A stretch of DNA of 64,000 bases from Allodiplogaster sudhausi (Eukaryota; Nematoda; Chromadorea; Rhabditida; Diplogasteridae): NCBI GenBank assembly GCA_945643635.1, contig CALZFC010000001.1, forward strand, positions 6,698,501 to 6,762,500, given 5' to 3'. The number at the start of each line of letters is the position of its first letter. Within the stretch, counting starts at the first letter, position 1. The translations under genes and the position numbers were made by a program. This document shows positions 1 to 11,572 of this stretch, one piece after another. Under the pieces are notes generated by a model, which saw only the letters and a program-made list of their open reading frames with translations, was not told where the DNA came from and searched no databases.

Positions 1-250
1 ACTTCAGGATGAGAAATGAGAAACAACAGTCACTTAGAGGTATACAACAAATTACAATGTGTGATCGATCGCCTTGTTTACTTTCTATGTAACTGGTCAT
101 CACATTCCTATTTATAAATAATCGCATGCAAACAAATCTTTCTTCAACTCCACATTTTTTTCAAAATGCATATATTCATTTCCGGCAGTTTGCCAACCAC
201 CTTTTGACTGAAACTGGACGACCATTTCGGTGAACTCGGCTAGTCACGGG
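1..250. other. Non-coding sequence, no gene seen
   Basis: AT-rich flank of the MITE that follows. Short ORFs are present on both strands, but none has splice signals, a recognisable domain or any support beyond being open. Confidence 0.4.
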
Positions 251-648
251 CAGAGGTGTCAACGGCCCGGCCCGGCCCGGTACAATTTCCCAGGGCCCCG
301 GGCCGGGCCAAAAAAGTTGGGCCGGCCCGCAAAGCCCGTTTGGGCCCGATATGCACACGATGTCGTCCAGTCAAGACGACTGGTGGCACTTTTAAGGGCA
401 AAACTTTCTTCATTTGTTCATTTTTCTCCTAAAACGTTTTCTACTATACATTAAAATGAATATACATAGCATGAACATGAAAAATTTTGAATTTCAAAAT
501 ATTCTTTAGCTCGTCGGACTTTTCTCCTATAGAATTTTTGAAAATCTGGCTCAAACGGGCCGGGCCGGGCCCAAAATTCTAGGGACCGGAAATCGCTCGG
601 GCCCAGACCTTGGGCCTGACAAAAATATTGGGCCCGTTGACACCTCTG
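251..648. mobile_element. hAT-like MITE with GC-rich terminal inverted repeats
   Basis: The element begins CAGAGGTGTCAACGG and ends with the complementary CCGTTGACACCTCTG. The repeats continue inward as runs of GGCCCGG, and the middle is AT-rich. The flanks gtcacggg (243-250) and gtcatagg (649-656) agree at 6 of 8 positions, as expected for an aged 8-bp hAT target duplication. The CAGAGGTG terminus also fits hAT. There is no coding capacity, so it is non-autonomous. The superfamily is inferred from terminus and duplication length only. Confidence 0.75.
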
Positions 649-1132
649 GTCATAGGCTCGACATCTGGACAACACGATGGAAGGCTATTTTCGCTGTCCC
701 GTATAAGTTTTGTTGTGACTTGGTTTTTACTATTTCCCGCACAACCATAACTTTCGAAATCGGAGGAATTCGTCAAAACGGACTTCAGATACATTAAATA
801 ACCCCCCAGGACCAAGGGTTGGGTGCATGCTGAAATAGTACCGATTTTTCTTCTAATAATGGTTCTCATCGAAAAATACAGTCTTACTTGTTCCTTTGGC
901 AAGGACCGATTTAGCGACTACTTCAATTGTCATCGGCCCTGATCTCTTCTTTAAAATTCTAGTACTTTGCTTTGCAGATCGAAAATGCTAAGCTTCCGCA
1001 TAAGTCGACCTCTGATAAGGAATCCCTATTTAAAATTTTATCCCTTCACAGATGCGAGCAATCTGCAATTTGTCTGATTGTGTCGTCACTTCTTCTCCGT
1101 GATAACGCCGTGAGTGGTCGACGTGGATGGGA
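649..1132. other. Sequence between two transposons, no firm gene
   Basis: A frame open on the plus strand from 972 runs up to the foldback element at 1142. It may be exon sequence interrupted by that insertion. Nothing recognisable is encoded. Confidence 0.3.
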
Positions 1133-1149
1133 CGGATTCAAGGCGCTAC

Positions 1150-2240
1150 ATCGTTTGAGAACCGGCCGATGAGAACGTAACGTATGAGAACATTGGTCGG
1201 CCATTTGAGAACCGAGCGTAAAGCGAATGTTCCACATGAGAACCGAGCGTAGAACGAATGTTCCACATGAGAACCGAGCGTAGAACGAATGTTCCACATG
1301 AGAACCGAGCGTAGAACGAATGTTCCACATGAGAACCGAGCGTAGAACGAATGTTCCACATGAGAACCGATGGTAGAACGAATGTTCCACATGAGAACCG
1401 AGCGCAGAGCGAATGCCCCGGATGAGAACCGAGCGGGAAATATTATTTTTGAGTCTGTCCCGGATGAGAACCGAGCGGGAAAATGTCATTTTGGGTTTGG
1501 GCCGGATGAGAACCTAGTGGGAAATTTTATTTTTGGGTCTGTCCCGGATGAGAGCCGAGCGTGAAAATGTCATTTTGGGTTTGGCCTGGATGAGAACCTA
1601 GGGGTAAAATGTGATTTTGGGTCTGTCCCGGATGAGAACCGAGCGTGAAAATGTCATTTTGGGTTTGGCCTGGATGAGAACCTAGGGGTAAAATGTCATT
1701 TTGGGTCTGTCCCGGATGAGAACCTAGCCGGAAGATGTCATTTTATGTTTGGCCCGGATGAGAACCTAGCCGGAAGATGTCATTTTATGTTTGGCCCGGA
1801 TGAGAACCTAGCGGGAAAATGTCATTTTGGGTTTGGTCCGGATGAGAACCTAGTGGGAAATTTTATTTTTGGGTCTGTCCCGGATGAGAACCGAGCGTGA
1901 AAATGTCATTTTGGGTTTGGCCTGGATGAGAACCTAGGGGTAAAATGTCATTTTGGGTCTGTCCCGGATGAGAACCTAGCCGGAAGATGTCATTTTATGT
2001 TTGGTCCGGATGAGAACCGAGAGGGAAATGTCATTTTTGGATATGTTCCGGATGAGAACCGTGCAGTATATGAAGTTTCAGGGTATTTACCGAATGTGAA
2101 CCACGGCGAAACATCTTTTTTTCTTAATATCGACCAGATGAGAACCGAGCTATTCAGGGGTTTATGATGTTTATCATGAGCACGTTCAACAAAGTATGTA
2201 TCAACGAATGTGTTGGAGAGTTTTCTTTTCACTCATCAGT
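1150..2240 (+). repeat. Left-arm tandem repeat of the foldback element
   Basis: Two unit families lie in series. About six or seven 31-bp units (atgagaaccgagcgtagaac plus gaatgttccac) are followed by longer units of roughly 38-42 bp (cggatgagaacctag plus a gtcattttgggt spacer). Each shares a GATGAGAACC core. Regular spacing of one core suggests multiple protein-binding sites for a transposase; that is inference. Confidence 0.85.
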
Positions 2241-2559
2241 ATGACTACAATACGAAATTCACAGATTCGAAATTACCAAAATTATAAAATTTAGATTAAA
2301 CAGTCAATAAAATTGAGATTGCTGCAAGTATATTTTTAAATGAGAATAAGTAGTTATCCAATTCAATCTGTTTCGAGTTAGCTAAAAAAATTACTTGAAG
2401 TCTTTATTTTTAATAGTTACAGTATGTTCTCAATTAGTATTATTTGAGATGGGGGAGGGAGTTTATAAGAGAGAGGGATCCTATTTTAAATGTGATACAC
2501 TAAAAGTTAGATTTAAAAACAATTATTCTAAAAAAAAGGAATCGTAGTTCAACTGCGTC

Positions 2560-3290
2560 CTTGATACTGATGAGTGACAAGAATGATTAACAGTATTGTT
2601 TTGCAACTCTCCAAAACATTCGTAGATACATACTTTGGGGAACGTGCTCATGATAAACATCATAAACCCCTGAATAGCTCGGTTCTCATCTGGTCGATAT
2701 TAAGAAAAAAAGATGTTTCCCCATGGTTCACATTCGGTAAATACCCTGAAACTTCATATACTGCACGGTTCTCATCCGGAACATATCCAAAAATGACATT
2801 TCCCTCTCGGTTCTCATCCGGACCAAACCCAAAATGACATTTCCCTCTCGGTTCTCATCCGGGCCAAACATAAAATGACATCTTCCGGCTAGGTTCTCAT
2901 CCGGGACAGATCCAAAATGACATTTTACCCCTAGGTTCTCATCCAGGCCAAACCCAAAATGACATTTTCACGCTCGGATCTCATCCGGGACAGACCCAAA
3001 AATAAAATTTCCCACTAGGTTCTCATCCGGACCAAACCCAAAATGACATTTTCCCGCTAGGTTCTCATCCGGGACAGACTCAAAAATAATATTTCCCGCT
3101 CGGTTCTCACGTGGAACATTCGTTCTACGCTCGGTTCTCATGTGGAACATTCGTTCTACGCTCGGTTCTCATGTGGAACATTCGTTCTACGCTCGGTTCT
3201 CATGTGGAACGTTCGCTTTACGCTCGGTTCTCAAATGACCGACCAATGTTCTCATACGTTACGTTCTCATCGGCCGGTTCTCAAACGATG
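2560..3290 (-). repeat. Right-arm tandem repeat, inverted relative to left arm
   Basis: The same two unit families appear in reverse-complement orientation and mirrored order, with fewer copies than the left arm. The unequal copy number implies expansion or contraction of one arm after the palindrome formed. Confidence 0.85.
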
Positions 3291-3306
3291 TAGCGCCCGG
3301 ATTCAA

Positions 3307-3708
3307 TATCTGCACGAAGTTCGAGCGTGGGCGGAGCTTCAAGGAACACTTTGTCTTTCGTGTGCCGATGGTGAGCGAAACGTCAAAGTATTAGTTCTTC
3401 TCTTCTTCACACCTTTTCATTATTGCTTTTCTGGCGACGACATATTTAAAGTTAAAATATTTACCATGAAACCGTTATATTTCAGGATTATGAACAGTCA
3501 ATGCTGGGTTATTCGGGCGAAACGACTTTCGATCGACAAGTTTATTAGGCAGCGAAACTCGAAATCAGAGAACGAGAGACGACAGGGAAATAGGCTGGTG
3601 GTCGTCGAGGAGGAACGAAGAGGGATCACGGCGGTCGGGCTTAACCACAGAGTCGGTTGGTGAGGACGACGGGAACGAGGGCGGGAAGAAGGCCAGAGGT
3701 GAGCCAGA
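3307..3708. other. Flank of the foldback element, possible interrupted exon
   Basis: Removing the element and one copy of its 9-bp duplication joins an open plus-strand frame left of 1142 to one that runs from 3298 to a GTGAGC donor-like site near 3371. This may be an exon split by the insertion. I recognise no domain. Confidence 0.3.
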
Positions 3709-4499
3709 TTAAGGCTGGTCGCCTCCAAATTGCCAATTAAGGTATGCGTTCATCAGATCTGTGGTCGTCGGGGCTGCTGTCGTCGGGACTGTTGTTGTCG
3801 GAGCTCTGTTCGTCGGATCTGTAGTCGTCGGATCTGAGGACGTCGGATTTGTGGTCGTCTGATCTGTGGTCGTCTGAGCTGTGGTCGTAGAACCAGCTGC
3901 AAGTAATACATTCATATGTTAGTCTTGTTCTGACACACACTTGCCCTGGTCTCACCCCTCACCCTTACTACCCCACTGCCAACTATGAACACGAGATTGT
4001 CTTGTACTTCTGACACTTGCTGCGACTTAATCCATGTGCCTTACACCATTTGCCTTATTAATTATCGCGAATGTGGGTGCAGATCTGAAGTAATGTTCGC
4101 CCCTCCGATTCTCCCTTCTCCTCATGCTCGTTCATCGTACTTTCTTATCACCTTGAGAAGTTCGATAGATAATGGAAAGAAGAGAGAAAAAGGAGGGGAA
4201 ATTTTCTTCCAATATGCCGCACTTTCGCTGGTCGGGTCCATCTTTTGTGTGATTAATAAACTCGTTATTGAATTGTGGTTCGTTTTTCACTAAATAAGGA
4301 TGCAGAGAAAAGAGGCGAATCCTAAAAGTTCCAAAGTGGTGCATATCTTTTTAAAAAGTTTTTTTTTAAAAAGCTAATAGAGCAATTTTTCTGCATCAAC
4401 ATTATCACAGGTTATTTGTTTCATTTGATATTTATTTATTTAAAACAAACCCAAAATAGCCAGGATCAAGGTAGCCGCGAAGACCGCTTTCCCTCGCAT
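3709..4499 (-). CDS. Gene Y: secreted Thr-rich mucin-like protein, minus strand
   Basis: Exon 1 (4499-4451) starts MRGKAVFAATLILAILG, a good signal peptide. It ends at a GTTTGT donor in phase 1. Exon 2 begins at 3896 after ttgcag, enters in phase 1 and encodes TTT-type repeats (AQTTTDQTTTNPTSS and similar) from a 15-bp minisatellite (tctgtggtcgtcgga). The frame closes near 3709, or the exon may splice again earlier. Thr-rich stretches of this kind are usually O-glycosylated, as in mucins or surface-coat proteins. The gene is divergent from gene Z, which has the same signal-peptide plus Thr-rich design. Exact 3' structure and function are unknown. Confidence 0.5.
3757..3890. repeat. 15-bp minisatellite encoding Thr-Thr-Asp/Asn/Pro
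   Basis: Imperfect copies of tctgtggtcgtcgga vary mainly at the third positions of the minus-strand Thr codons. The 15-bp period is a multiple of three, so the gene Y reading frame is kept. Confidence 0.75.
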
Positions 4500-6115
4500 G
4501 TTTACTGGAAGAAAACTGCTGAGAAACCTGAAAGATGAATCCTTTATCAAACAAGTGTAATTAAACCTTTCAAATATGAAAAATATGGGCAAGGAAAGAA
4601 AAATGGCGGTCTTCTTTACTCCCTTCCCTTAAATATTTGTTAGGAAAAAACGAGAGGAGCAGATGAATCAGTTGGAAGGAACGAAGAAAAGATATGAAAG
4701 TGAATCATTAGTTGACATTGGAAGAGAAAAGGAATTCGTGCTTGTCACTTTGCTGCTGCGTAGCCATAAGAAGTGGCGTCATTCTTTCTTATTTGACTCT
4801 GGAGCACTATTGAATTATTGGTGCCCCGAATCAGAAACTTACAGAATACATGCTATTTTCACTGAGGTGCAGTAGCGAAGCGCACGAAGATCTGGATGAG
4901 CCACCGGGCGAAAAACTGTTGCAGCGAGGTTAAAGCGATGTCCAATGGGACGGTTTCGAAGATTGTGGTCACTCATACTTTTTCAGGAGTCCCATTTGAC
5001 AGTCGCTAACATTACTCATGGCTTGGCCGATTTGATTGGATGAGCAACAGCCGGGCGCAGACTTTGGCTCTCTTCGCTTTGCTTAGATACTGCACACAAA
5101 TGGCAACACTTTGCACGTCATCGGTGGGGATAAGTACTTTCCTTTCTGCATGAATCTGACAAATGTAGAAGAATGAAGAATGAATTGGCTGGAACTTTGA
5201 GATTAATTATGGCACTTATTTTTTTGACATTATACATATTTACAGTTTGGCGTCAGTGCGAACGAAACGAACAACTGACGCTATTTGGGGTTCGGTCTTG
5301 GCACTTTGTTCTGGCTTTTCCTGCTTTACGTATAAGTCATCTCCAGGGTACCGTAACTTTTTGCTCGGATTCTAAAGTTTCGTTCTATAGAGCTGAACGA
5401 GCTATCGCGTGGGTCTCTTCGATAATATCCACATTTTCGCGAAACGTCTTTGTCACTTAGTTATTGTACGTAGAAATAACAGAAGACCAATTTGCAAGAT
5501 ACACAATAAGGTGCAACCCGTGTTGAAACGAATACCAATTGACACGCACAAAAATATTTCACAATAGCTTCTCTGATTATTTTAAACTATCATTAATTTT
5601 TCTCAGATATGGCGCGTTCAGCTTTTGACCACTAATTGTGAGCTTTTGACCGCCGTGTGCCAGACAATAGCACCCGCGCGATTTCTCTATCAATCCTGCA
5701 TTTCCGTCCGGCCAGCGTTGAACGAGGCTCAGGGAGAAGTGGCAATGCTTAAAACGAGATCCACCACTCCCGTTCATTTAACACCTCTATTGCATGGATA
5801 TTCATATCGTTTAATCTTCTCGCCTTAACGGCAACATTTGAAAAGGCTCTTAAAATTAGATGTATGCACCCTTTTATTCCTCTTTTCTCTCTAACCCCGG
5901 CAAAAACATTTTCGTCATAATTTCAAATGAATTTTTAGAAAATATTTGTTGACTTAATGAGTTATGGCCAAAGTCATCTGGCAAACGTTCTTTAACTAAA
6001 ATTTTGCTTTTTCCAAGTGCAATCTTTATTTTTAGCATGATATTCCCTTGCTCTATCGAATTCTCGTTCATATAGAGTCTGAGTTTCGGCCGACCATTCG
6101 TACCACCGAGCTCGA
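4500..6115. promoter_or_regulatory. Intergenic region between divergent genes Y and Z
   Basis: This is the shared upstream region of two head-to-head secreted-protein genes. It is AT-rich, with several short ORFs that lack support. An imperfect foldback of about 230 bp sits at about 4866-5095. No promoter motif is clear. Confidence 0.4.
4866..5095. repeat. Degenerate foldback, possible old MITE
   Basis: Left end gtgcagta...gcgaagcg matches the inverted right end cgctttgcttagatactgcac with a small gap. Inner blocks gatgagccaccgggcg and ggatgagcaacagccgggcg, and caatgggac and gtcccatttgac, also face each other. No clean target duplication is visible. Confidence 0.4.
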
Positions 6116-8449
6116 ATGCGCGAACAATATCTGCTCATTCTTCTCCTGCCTGCCTGGGTGGTCGGCTGCTTCCGCTCGCCGGGGCCCAAGGAACCGCTCG
6201 TCACCACATCAACAATGACTACGACAAAAAATGCCAACAAAAAAACAACGACTGTACTGAGCACCACAACCACGGCGACCACCACAACCACCACCACTCT
6301 GCTGCCGCTTCCGATTCAAAGTCCATATGTGCTAATGTATCTAATATATTTTGCCTAAGATATTCATTCCATGTAACACGTCTTCCTTCTTTTAATACAT
6401 GTCAAATTCTTTCATTTTCCATTTTGTGAAACTGAAAGAAGCATAAATGCAGAATGCATCCTAACCAGAGTGTCTAACGTGCGGTCTTCCCCGCTTCCAA
6501 GCTCCTCCGCCCTCCGAATGCCTCCTTGATCACATCTGCTCCGATTCCACTCTCCTCGTCATCACAGCGTCTCTCTGCGTCCAAGTCACTTGCAGCAGCG
6601 GCGCGACGCTCGTTATTGTTAGTAAGGCATATATTCTGAAAAGTATCATAGTATTTTAACTTCAAAATATTTCCTTGTTAAAGGACCTCTCCGGTATAAA
6701 CAAGTTCTCGTTTTATGTTCTTATTCGATGAAGATCGGCGAGAAACATACATTAGAAGTGGTCCCGTTTCAAAACAATGTTTACTTTGTTAAATATTAAC
6801 AGTTTTTGATCGGGATTACGGTGCATTTTTCGCCCGCGATCGTTCTTTGAACTCATGATCATGGCCAAGCCACCCTCCCTCCCCGCGCCAAGCGTGGCCG
6901 AGAAAGAGGGCACGGGATGATATGAACGTCATCGATTGTTCACTCTGAGAGAAAGAGTGTAGAAGAGAGGGAGAGAGCGAGACATAAAAGCGAATGGAAG
7001 CGCTGTGCTGCCATTTCAAACACATCCAACACAATCATTGCGTTCCAAAAAATTCCACCCTTACGAATACTGTAAGAATTTTAGAAGGGTTGGTTTTTTC
7101 AAACAACAGTTATTAAACAAGCACGAAAACATTCGCCGGAGTGATCCTTTAATGCAAAGAAATGGCAATAGCGTTGATTCTCCAGTAAAAATATTGCAAA
7201 TCCCAGCCAAATAATCAGTGTCGCTTCCTTCTTTCATTTATATATAAAATTGACAATAGTCGTGCTCAATAGGAGCATGGCTTTCACGTGACTTCTCTCT
7301 TGTGGAGAGAGTGTCAATTGCCAATAGTGCTCTCACCTCGGACGCTTCTTTCTCTCCGCGGCTCCGAGTCCTCTTTTCCTCTCCGTTGAGAAAAGCATTC
7401 GTATCACATTTTGGAGTTAGAAAAGGGGATGGAAAGGGGCCCGCTGCCCACGTCACTGTACGAATGCAGGCATCTGGCAATGTCGACACGGGCGGGCTGA
7501 GCTGCTTGCCGCGCGGCGGAGGCTTCTTTGACACGGCGAATCCAGCTGTCGTCTATCGGCCGTCTACTGTCATTATCGTTCGTTTACGCCTTTGTTTTCG
7601 CACAACTACCATAGATTACTTTATTCATTTGTCACGTCATTGTAAAGTGTTGTCAAAAATATTCAATTTGATGTATGTATGTACATACATATAAATAAAT
7701 TATATGGCCAAAAAATCAAAAGAATAATAACTTATCTTTTATGAATCACGACAAGAGAGTCTTTTCAGCATGCTGGTGTTCGAGCCCTGATCTCCTGGAA
7801 AGAGAAGCCCGCACGACGTGGGCGTGCCCGCCCGGCGTCTTCTGCTACCCGCCGCATATCGAGACCTGTCGAATGGCATGCGACCCCTCCACGCCGATGG
7901 TGCAGTGGGTACGGCTCTAGCTCTTACTTTTATTTTTTTTAAATCATACATAAATGATAATCACGGATTACTGTATTGTTGTAGGAATATATTTGTGTCA
8001 AAAAATAAGCGTATCCATCACTGTTATGTATACAGTTTGTGGTATCTGGTATAATTTGGCACTGTCTCATCATTTCTCTCGAAAAAATTTCCCGCTAGTT
8101 TCCTGGAAGTCCGGAAATGCGAATTGTACTGCCGAACGAGGTCATCTGCCAAGCGAATCATCTCTTTGCTCCGACGGGTTCGAGTGCCCATTACCTCACT
8201 TGCGTTGTGAAGCGTCGGTCTGTATTTATTTTCGTTTCTTTCTCAATTAAATGTCCCATAGCTCTTACGAATAAGATAATTCGTTTTTTTACGATATAAC
8301 AAAAAGAGTCGCTGCAAGTAAAATAACTTAATTCTCATTAATTTTATTCAGCTTTCCAAATGGTTAATACATTTCCAACAACTGAAGGCTGCAACCCTCT
8401 TCAGTGCCTCCCTTCTTACAGTAACTACATAACCAACTGCGCCGATGTT
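6116..8449 (+). CDS. Gene Z: secreted Thr-rich, Cys-rich protein (likely 3'-truncated)
   Basis: Five exons are supported. Exon 1 (6116-6320) has a signal peptide (MREQYLLILLLPAWVVGC) then a Thr-rich stretch. Exon 2 (6469-6621) is Cys-rich and opens CLTCGLPRF. Exon 3 (7769-7908) contains WACPPGVFCYPPHIETC. Exon 4 starts at 8099 and contains LPNEVICQANHLF. Exon 5 (8352-8449) contains TFPTTEGCNPLQCL. Phases agree 1-1-0-0 through exons 1 to 4; the entry into exon 5 is less certain. Exon 5 is clearly homologous to exon B of gene X at 18.9 kb and its right-hand copy. The next homologous exons are absent, so the 3' end is probably lost. I know no family; it is an extracellular protein by its signal peptide and cysteines. 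Confidence 0.5.
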
Positions 8450-9252
8450 GTAGGTGTCTTTTCCTAGTGCGCTGCTGAAAATATTTGAGCTTATTTTTTT
8501 ATAACCAAGAACATGTGTTCTTTAAATTTATTCTAACAATCCTTTCGCTCCTAAGGTAATTCTCTCTTATTTATAACACTAAAAGAAATAGGATGACTGA
8601 AGAAATAAAAAAAGGTTTCCTCGGGAGCACCATATTGTATTATTGTTCAATGGGAAGATAAATTGCGGCTGGCACGGCATGTCCTAAATATTGATAATAG
8701 TACCGGAAAAGTGCCCGGAGGGGCTTTGCAAATTAAATTTTTTTAAGAGGCCAGTTCCGCAGCAGCTATTTCTCGCATATTCAACCTATCACCACACTAC
8801 AAAAACTATTAGATAGCTTTCGCGAAGACGAACATCTTTCCCATACATCACTTCTTCATGAATAAATTGATATACTTTTTTGTTTTCGAATATTTTGGCG
8901 TCTTATTCGGCCTTACCATCATTTTATACTTTTTGACGTATATTTTTATTTCGATAGAGCGCAAAAATTGCTATCGATTGATAGTTCAACCTTTATAATT
9001 GGTTCAAGCAGTCTCGAGAAATGAATTTTTAAATGTAATTTTGTCGTATTGGTTGTGCACGTCGAATGTCATGGGTCGCAGGTTCGATGCCGCGCGCATG
9101 CAAACCCTTTTGCGGGCTTTTACCACGGGAAATATGCAAAATAAACATCGGTTCTGATCTCAGGATGCTTCGTGGAGCAGAATGGTGTATTGGATGAATA
9201 AGAAACATTAAGATTGCACGAAATGTTTCAAAATGCGGATCTGACAGTTCTG
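8450..9252. other. Decayed gene X-like intron sequence, then Harbinger flank
   Basis: 8450-8660 still aligns with the introns of gene X at 18.8-18.75 kb and 32.9 to 36.7 kb, including the cctcgggagcaccatatt block. Homology then stops. The rest, up to the Harbinger target site, shows no gene apart from a tRNA-like fragment. Confidence 0.5.
9035..9115 (+). repeat. tRNA-like fragment, possible SINE head or tRNA pseudogene
   Basis: The block gtcgcaggttcgatgcc has a good pol III B-box (GGTTCGATGCC). An A-box-like tattggttgtgcacg lies about 30 bp upstream. No acceptor stem pairing is evident, so this is not called a functional tRNA. Confidence 0.35.
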
Positions 9253-9683
9253 CCGCCGTAGTAAACTGTCATTTTCTCGGGTGAAAACTCGGGGGAATAC
9301 ACCTGAGCTGAAAATGCCTAATTCTCATCAAAACACACACTCTCTATGCACCCTTTTCGCGTCTCCCTCCATATTCCGAGGTCTCGGCTGAACGTAGTTT
9401 TTCAGCTGAACAGAATAACTCGGCTGACAGGAGAGAGAGATCGTGCAATAATGAGAGAGCAACTCTCAGTTGAGCTGAAAATCTTTCACACTATGGCCTA
9501 CGTGTGACAGTTGTCCGGAAATTCAGGTTCCGACTTGCTCTGAATAACAAAATATTTGCAACTCTGCAGGAACGCATAAATACAGTTTTCAAGAAATGTT
9601 CAAATCTGCGTTTCACTCCAAATTTTTTTTATGTGTATTTATGATTTAGGGATGTGGTTGTAATTGGTTGTTAATCGTTTAGG

Positions 9684-11572
9684 CATGGAGAAAGTTCGCT
9701 TCACGTGTGAGGAGTCGGACTTCATCGTAGAGAAGGTCTACGATGCACGCGAAGTCCTGGAAAGCGGTAACGAGCTGCGTAACGCCGGCGCCAACAAGGC
9801 AAGAAATCGCGAGTGGAAGGGGATTCAGGACGCCTTTCTGCTCCGTTTCAAGATCGTCAAGGATGTGGAATCAATTAAAGAGAACTACAAATACAGGAAG
9901 TTGTCGCTGAAGAAGAACAAGGCAAAGTGGACCAAGTAACTTTTATTTCTTGTTTGATTTCATTGAATGATTTTTGCACGAAGAGAATTGGTGCTTGAGG
10001 TATTTGAATGCCACGGGCGGCGGCGTTGATCGCCAAATTGAGAAGGAGCTGAGTACAGAACTCGGTCGTGGCGACTTCCTGCTCTCCCACATGCTTGCTC
10101 GATCGCCCACGTTTCAAGGAGTGGGAATCCCCTCGCTTGAAAGCGGAAGAGTATGTTTATAAATCTGATTAAACGTTTGATATGAGCTTATTTCAAATTT
10201 TGTTTGCTTCTCTTTTTGTTCTTTGAGCAGTTATATTTGCTCAGATAAAGCGTGAGTTCTTCGGGAGTCCAGAGGCGGATGTGGTCGAGGAGACTCCTTC
10301 GTCTCGCAAGGACATCTCTGCCGGCCCCAGATCGCAGAAGAACAACAACTCATGGATGATGAGTGGATGTTCGCAAGAGGTTTTTTTCTTGCGATCGTAA
10401 CTTGTTATTTGTAACAATAGTTACAATATTCATTATTTGTTACAATATTCATTGGGTTCCATTCATTTTTGTCATTATATTTAGTATTTATTAGCTCACT
10501 AACAATAAGATAAATGGCAATATTAGAGACGCGAGAACTACGCGACTCTTCCTCATCCAACTTGCAAGCGCTCTTCTGGGCAGTGCAAGCCAATGAAGAA
10601 AGCCAAAAAGAACCGATTTTCGCTAGAGGTTCTTTTTTCATACGATTCCATGTTCTTTTTTCCTTAAATTCTTCGTCTAGCCTTCTGTTCTTCTTTTATT
10701 TCTTCTTCATATTATTTATTTTCCCTTTTCCTTCCATAACGAAAAGCTACCATATCCACTTTCCTCCCATCTACCGTATACCGTCATCTACCGTATCCAT
10801 CCATTTCCATCTAACATTTACTTCCCTTCTTATATACCGTATCCCTATACAACACATTGCTTGGGAAAATATTATCTTAGTACACTTTCAAATTTTATCT
10901 TACATTAATTTGTTCATAATTAAGCGCAATTGCTCTGACTCTGGGGATACATCCTCGGTCGAAGACGGTGACTATGACCTGGAAGGCCAATCAGATGAAG
11001 AGGTTGTGTTTCAGTCATTTATAAAGGTAACAAGCTAAAATTTGATTTTAATTTAAGGTACGTGTCTTCTCGGAGCAGCGCACCAAACGTCGCGCTCGGA
11101 GAACCGTCGTGTCACAGGAGACGCTCCGCTTCGAGCATCTAGAGATGATTAGAGTTGGTCATTCTAACTTTGGTGATAATAAGAGCTGACAAGAGTAAAT
11201 ATATGTGAGGTTAAAGGAGAAGACCAAGGCGTATCGCCTCCAATCGGAGGTAAATCAGAAGATGCTTCTCTTTATGGACAAGGCCATGGAAAGGATGGAA
11301 ACTTTGGCCGTTAGTTTGTATTTATTTAACAGTTTAATTTTTATTTAGTAGTTTTATTTATGTTTAGAACTATATTTTGTTTTCTTCTATGAGTAAATAT
11401 TAATTCACTTATTTTTCTTCATGTTTTTCTACTTCTTTTTTTTTAGCATGCTGCTCCCGTGTCTGGCCAGTTCGTCAACTACCCACCGCAACAAGAATCA
11501 CCACCTCCGATCACGAACCCGATCTTCCACACTCTAGCCTCCACCCATTCGACCATTTCAACTCAGTACTAG
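9684..11572 (+). CDS. Harbinger Myb/SANT-like accessory protein, multi-exon
   Basis: Exon 1 starts with MEKVRFTCEESDFIVEKVYD and resembles a Myb/SANT-like DNA-binding domain, including REWKGIQDAF with a conserved Trp; it ends at a GTAACT donor near 9937. Further likely exons are 10002-10150, 10245-10380, 10514-10628, about 10930-11001, about 11056-11150, 11213-11311 and 11447-11572. The penultimate exon is helical and charged (QKMLLFMDKAMERMETLA). The last is Pro-rich and ends at TAG. In known Harbinger elements this partner protein carries the transposase into the nucleus and binds the TIRs. Exon borders are by eye; the middle ones may be off. Confidence 0.65.

Larger units (their letters stand above)
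1142..3297. mobile_element. Mutator-like foldback element with tandem-repeat arms
   Basis: The 2156-bp element starts GGCGCTACATCGTTTGAGAA and ends with its reverse complement. It is flanked by a perfect 9-bp direct repeat, cggattcaa (1133-1141 and 3298-3306), the duplication length typical of Mutator-like elements. The arms are near-identical inverted repeats (about 1.1 kb left, 0.7 kb right), made mostly of tandem subrepeats around a GATGAGAACC(G/T)AG core. Outer units carry a gaatgttccac spacer and inner units an aaaatgtcattttggg spacer. The arms flank a short AT-rich centre (about 2240-2570). ORFs inside are translations of the repeats. No transposase is present, so mobility would need one supplied in trans. 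Confidence 0.85.

Noticed and set aside
1046..1564. Long ORFs rich in repeated RSVLMWNIRSTLGSH-type segments
   Set aside because: They are translations of the foldback element's tandem repeat, open in several frames at once.
7670..7700. CRISPR or other array around the tgtatgtatgtacatacata runs
   Set aside because: Simple ATAC/GTAT microsatellites, as also at 23.67, 37.87, 54.2 and 54.3 kb.
9035..9115. Functional tRNA gene
   Set aside because: A good B-box but no matching acceptor and anticodon stems; kept only as a tRNA-like fragment.
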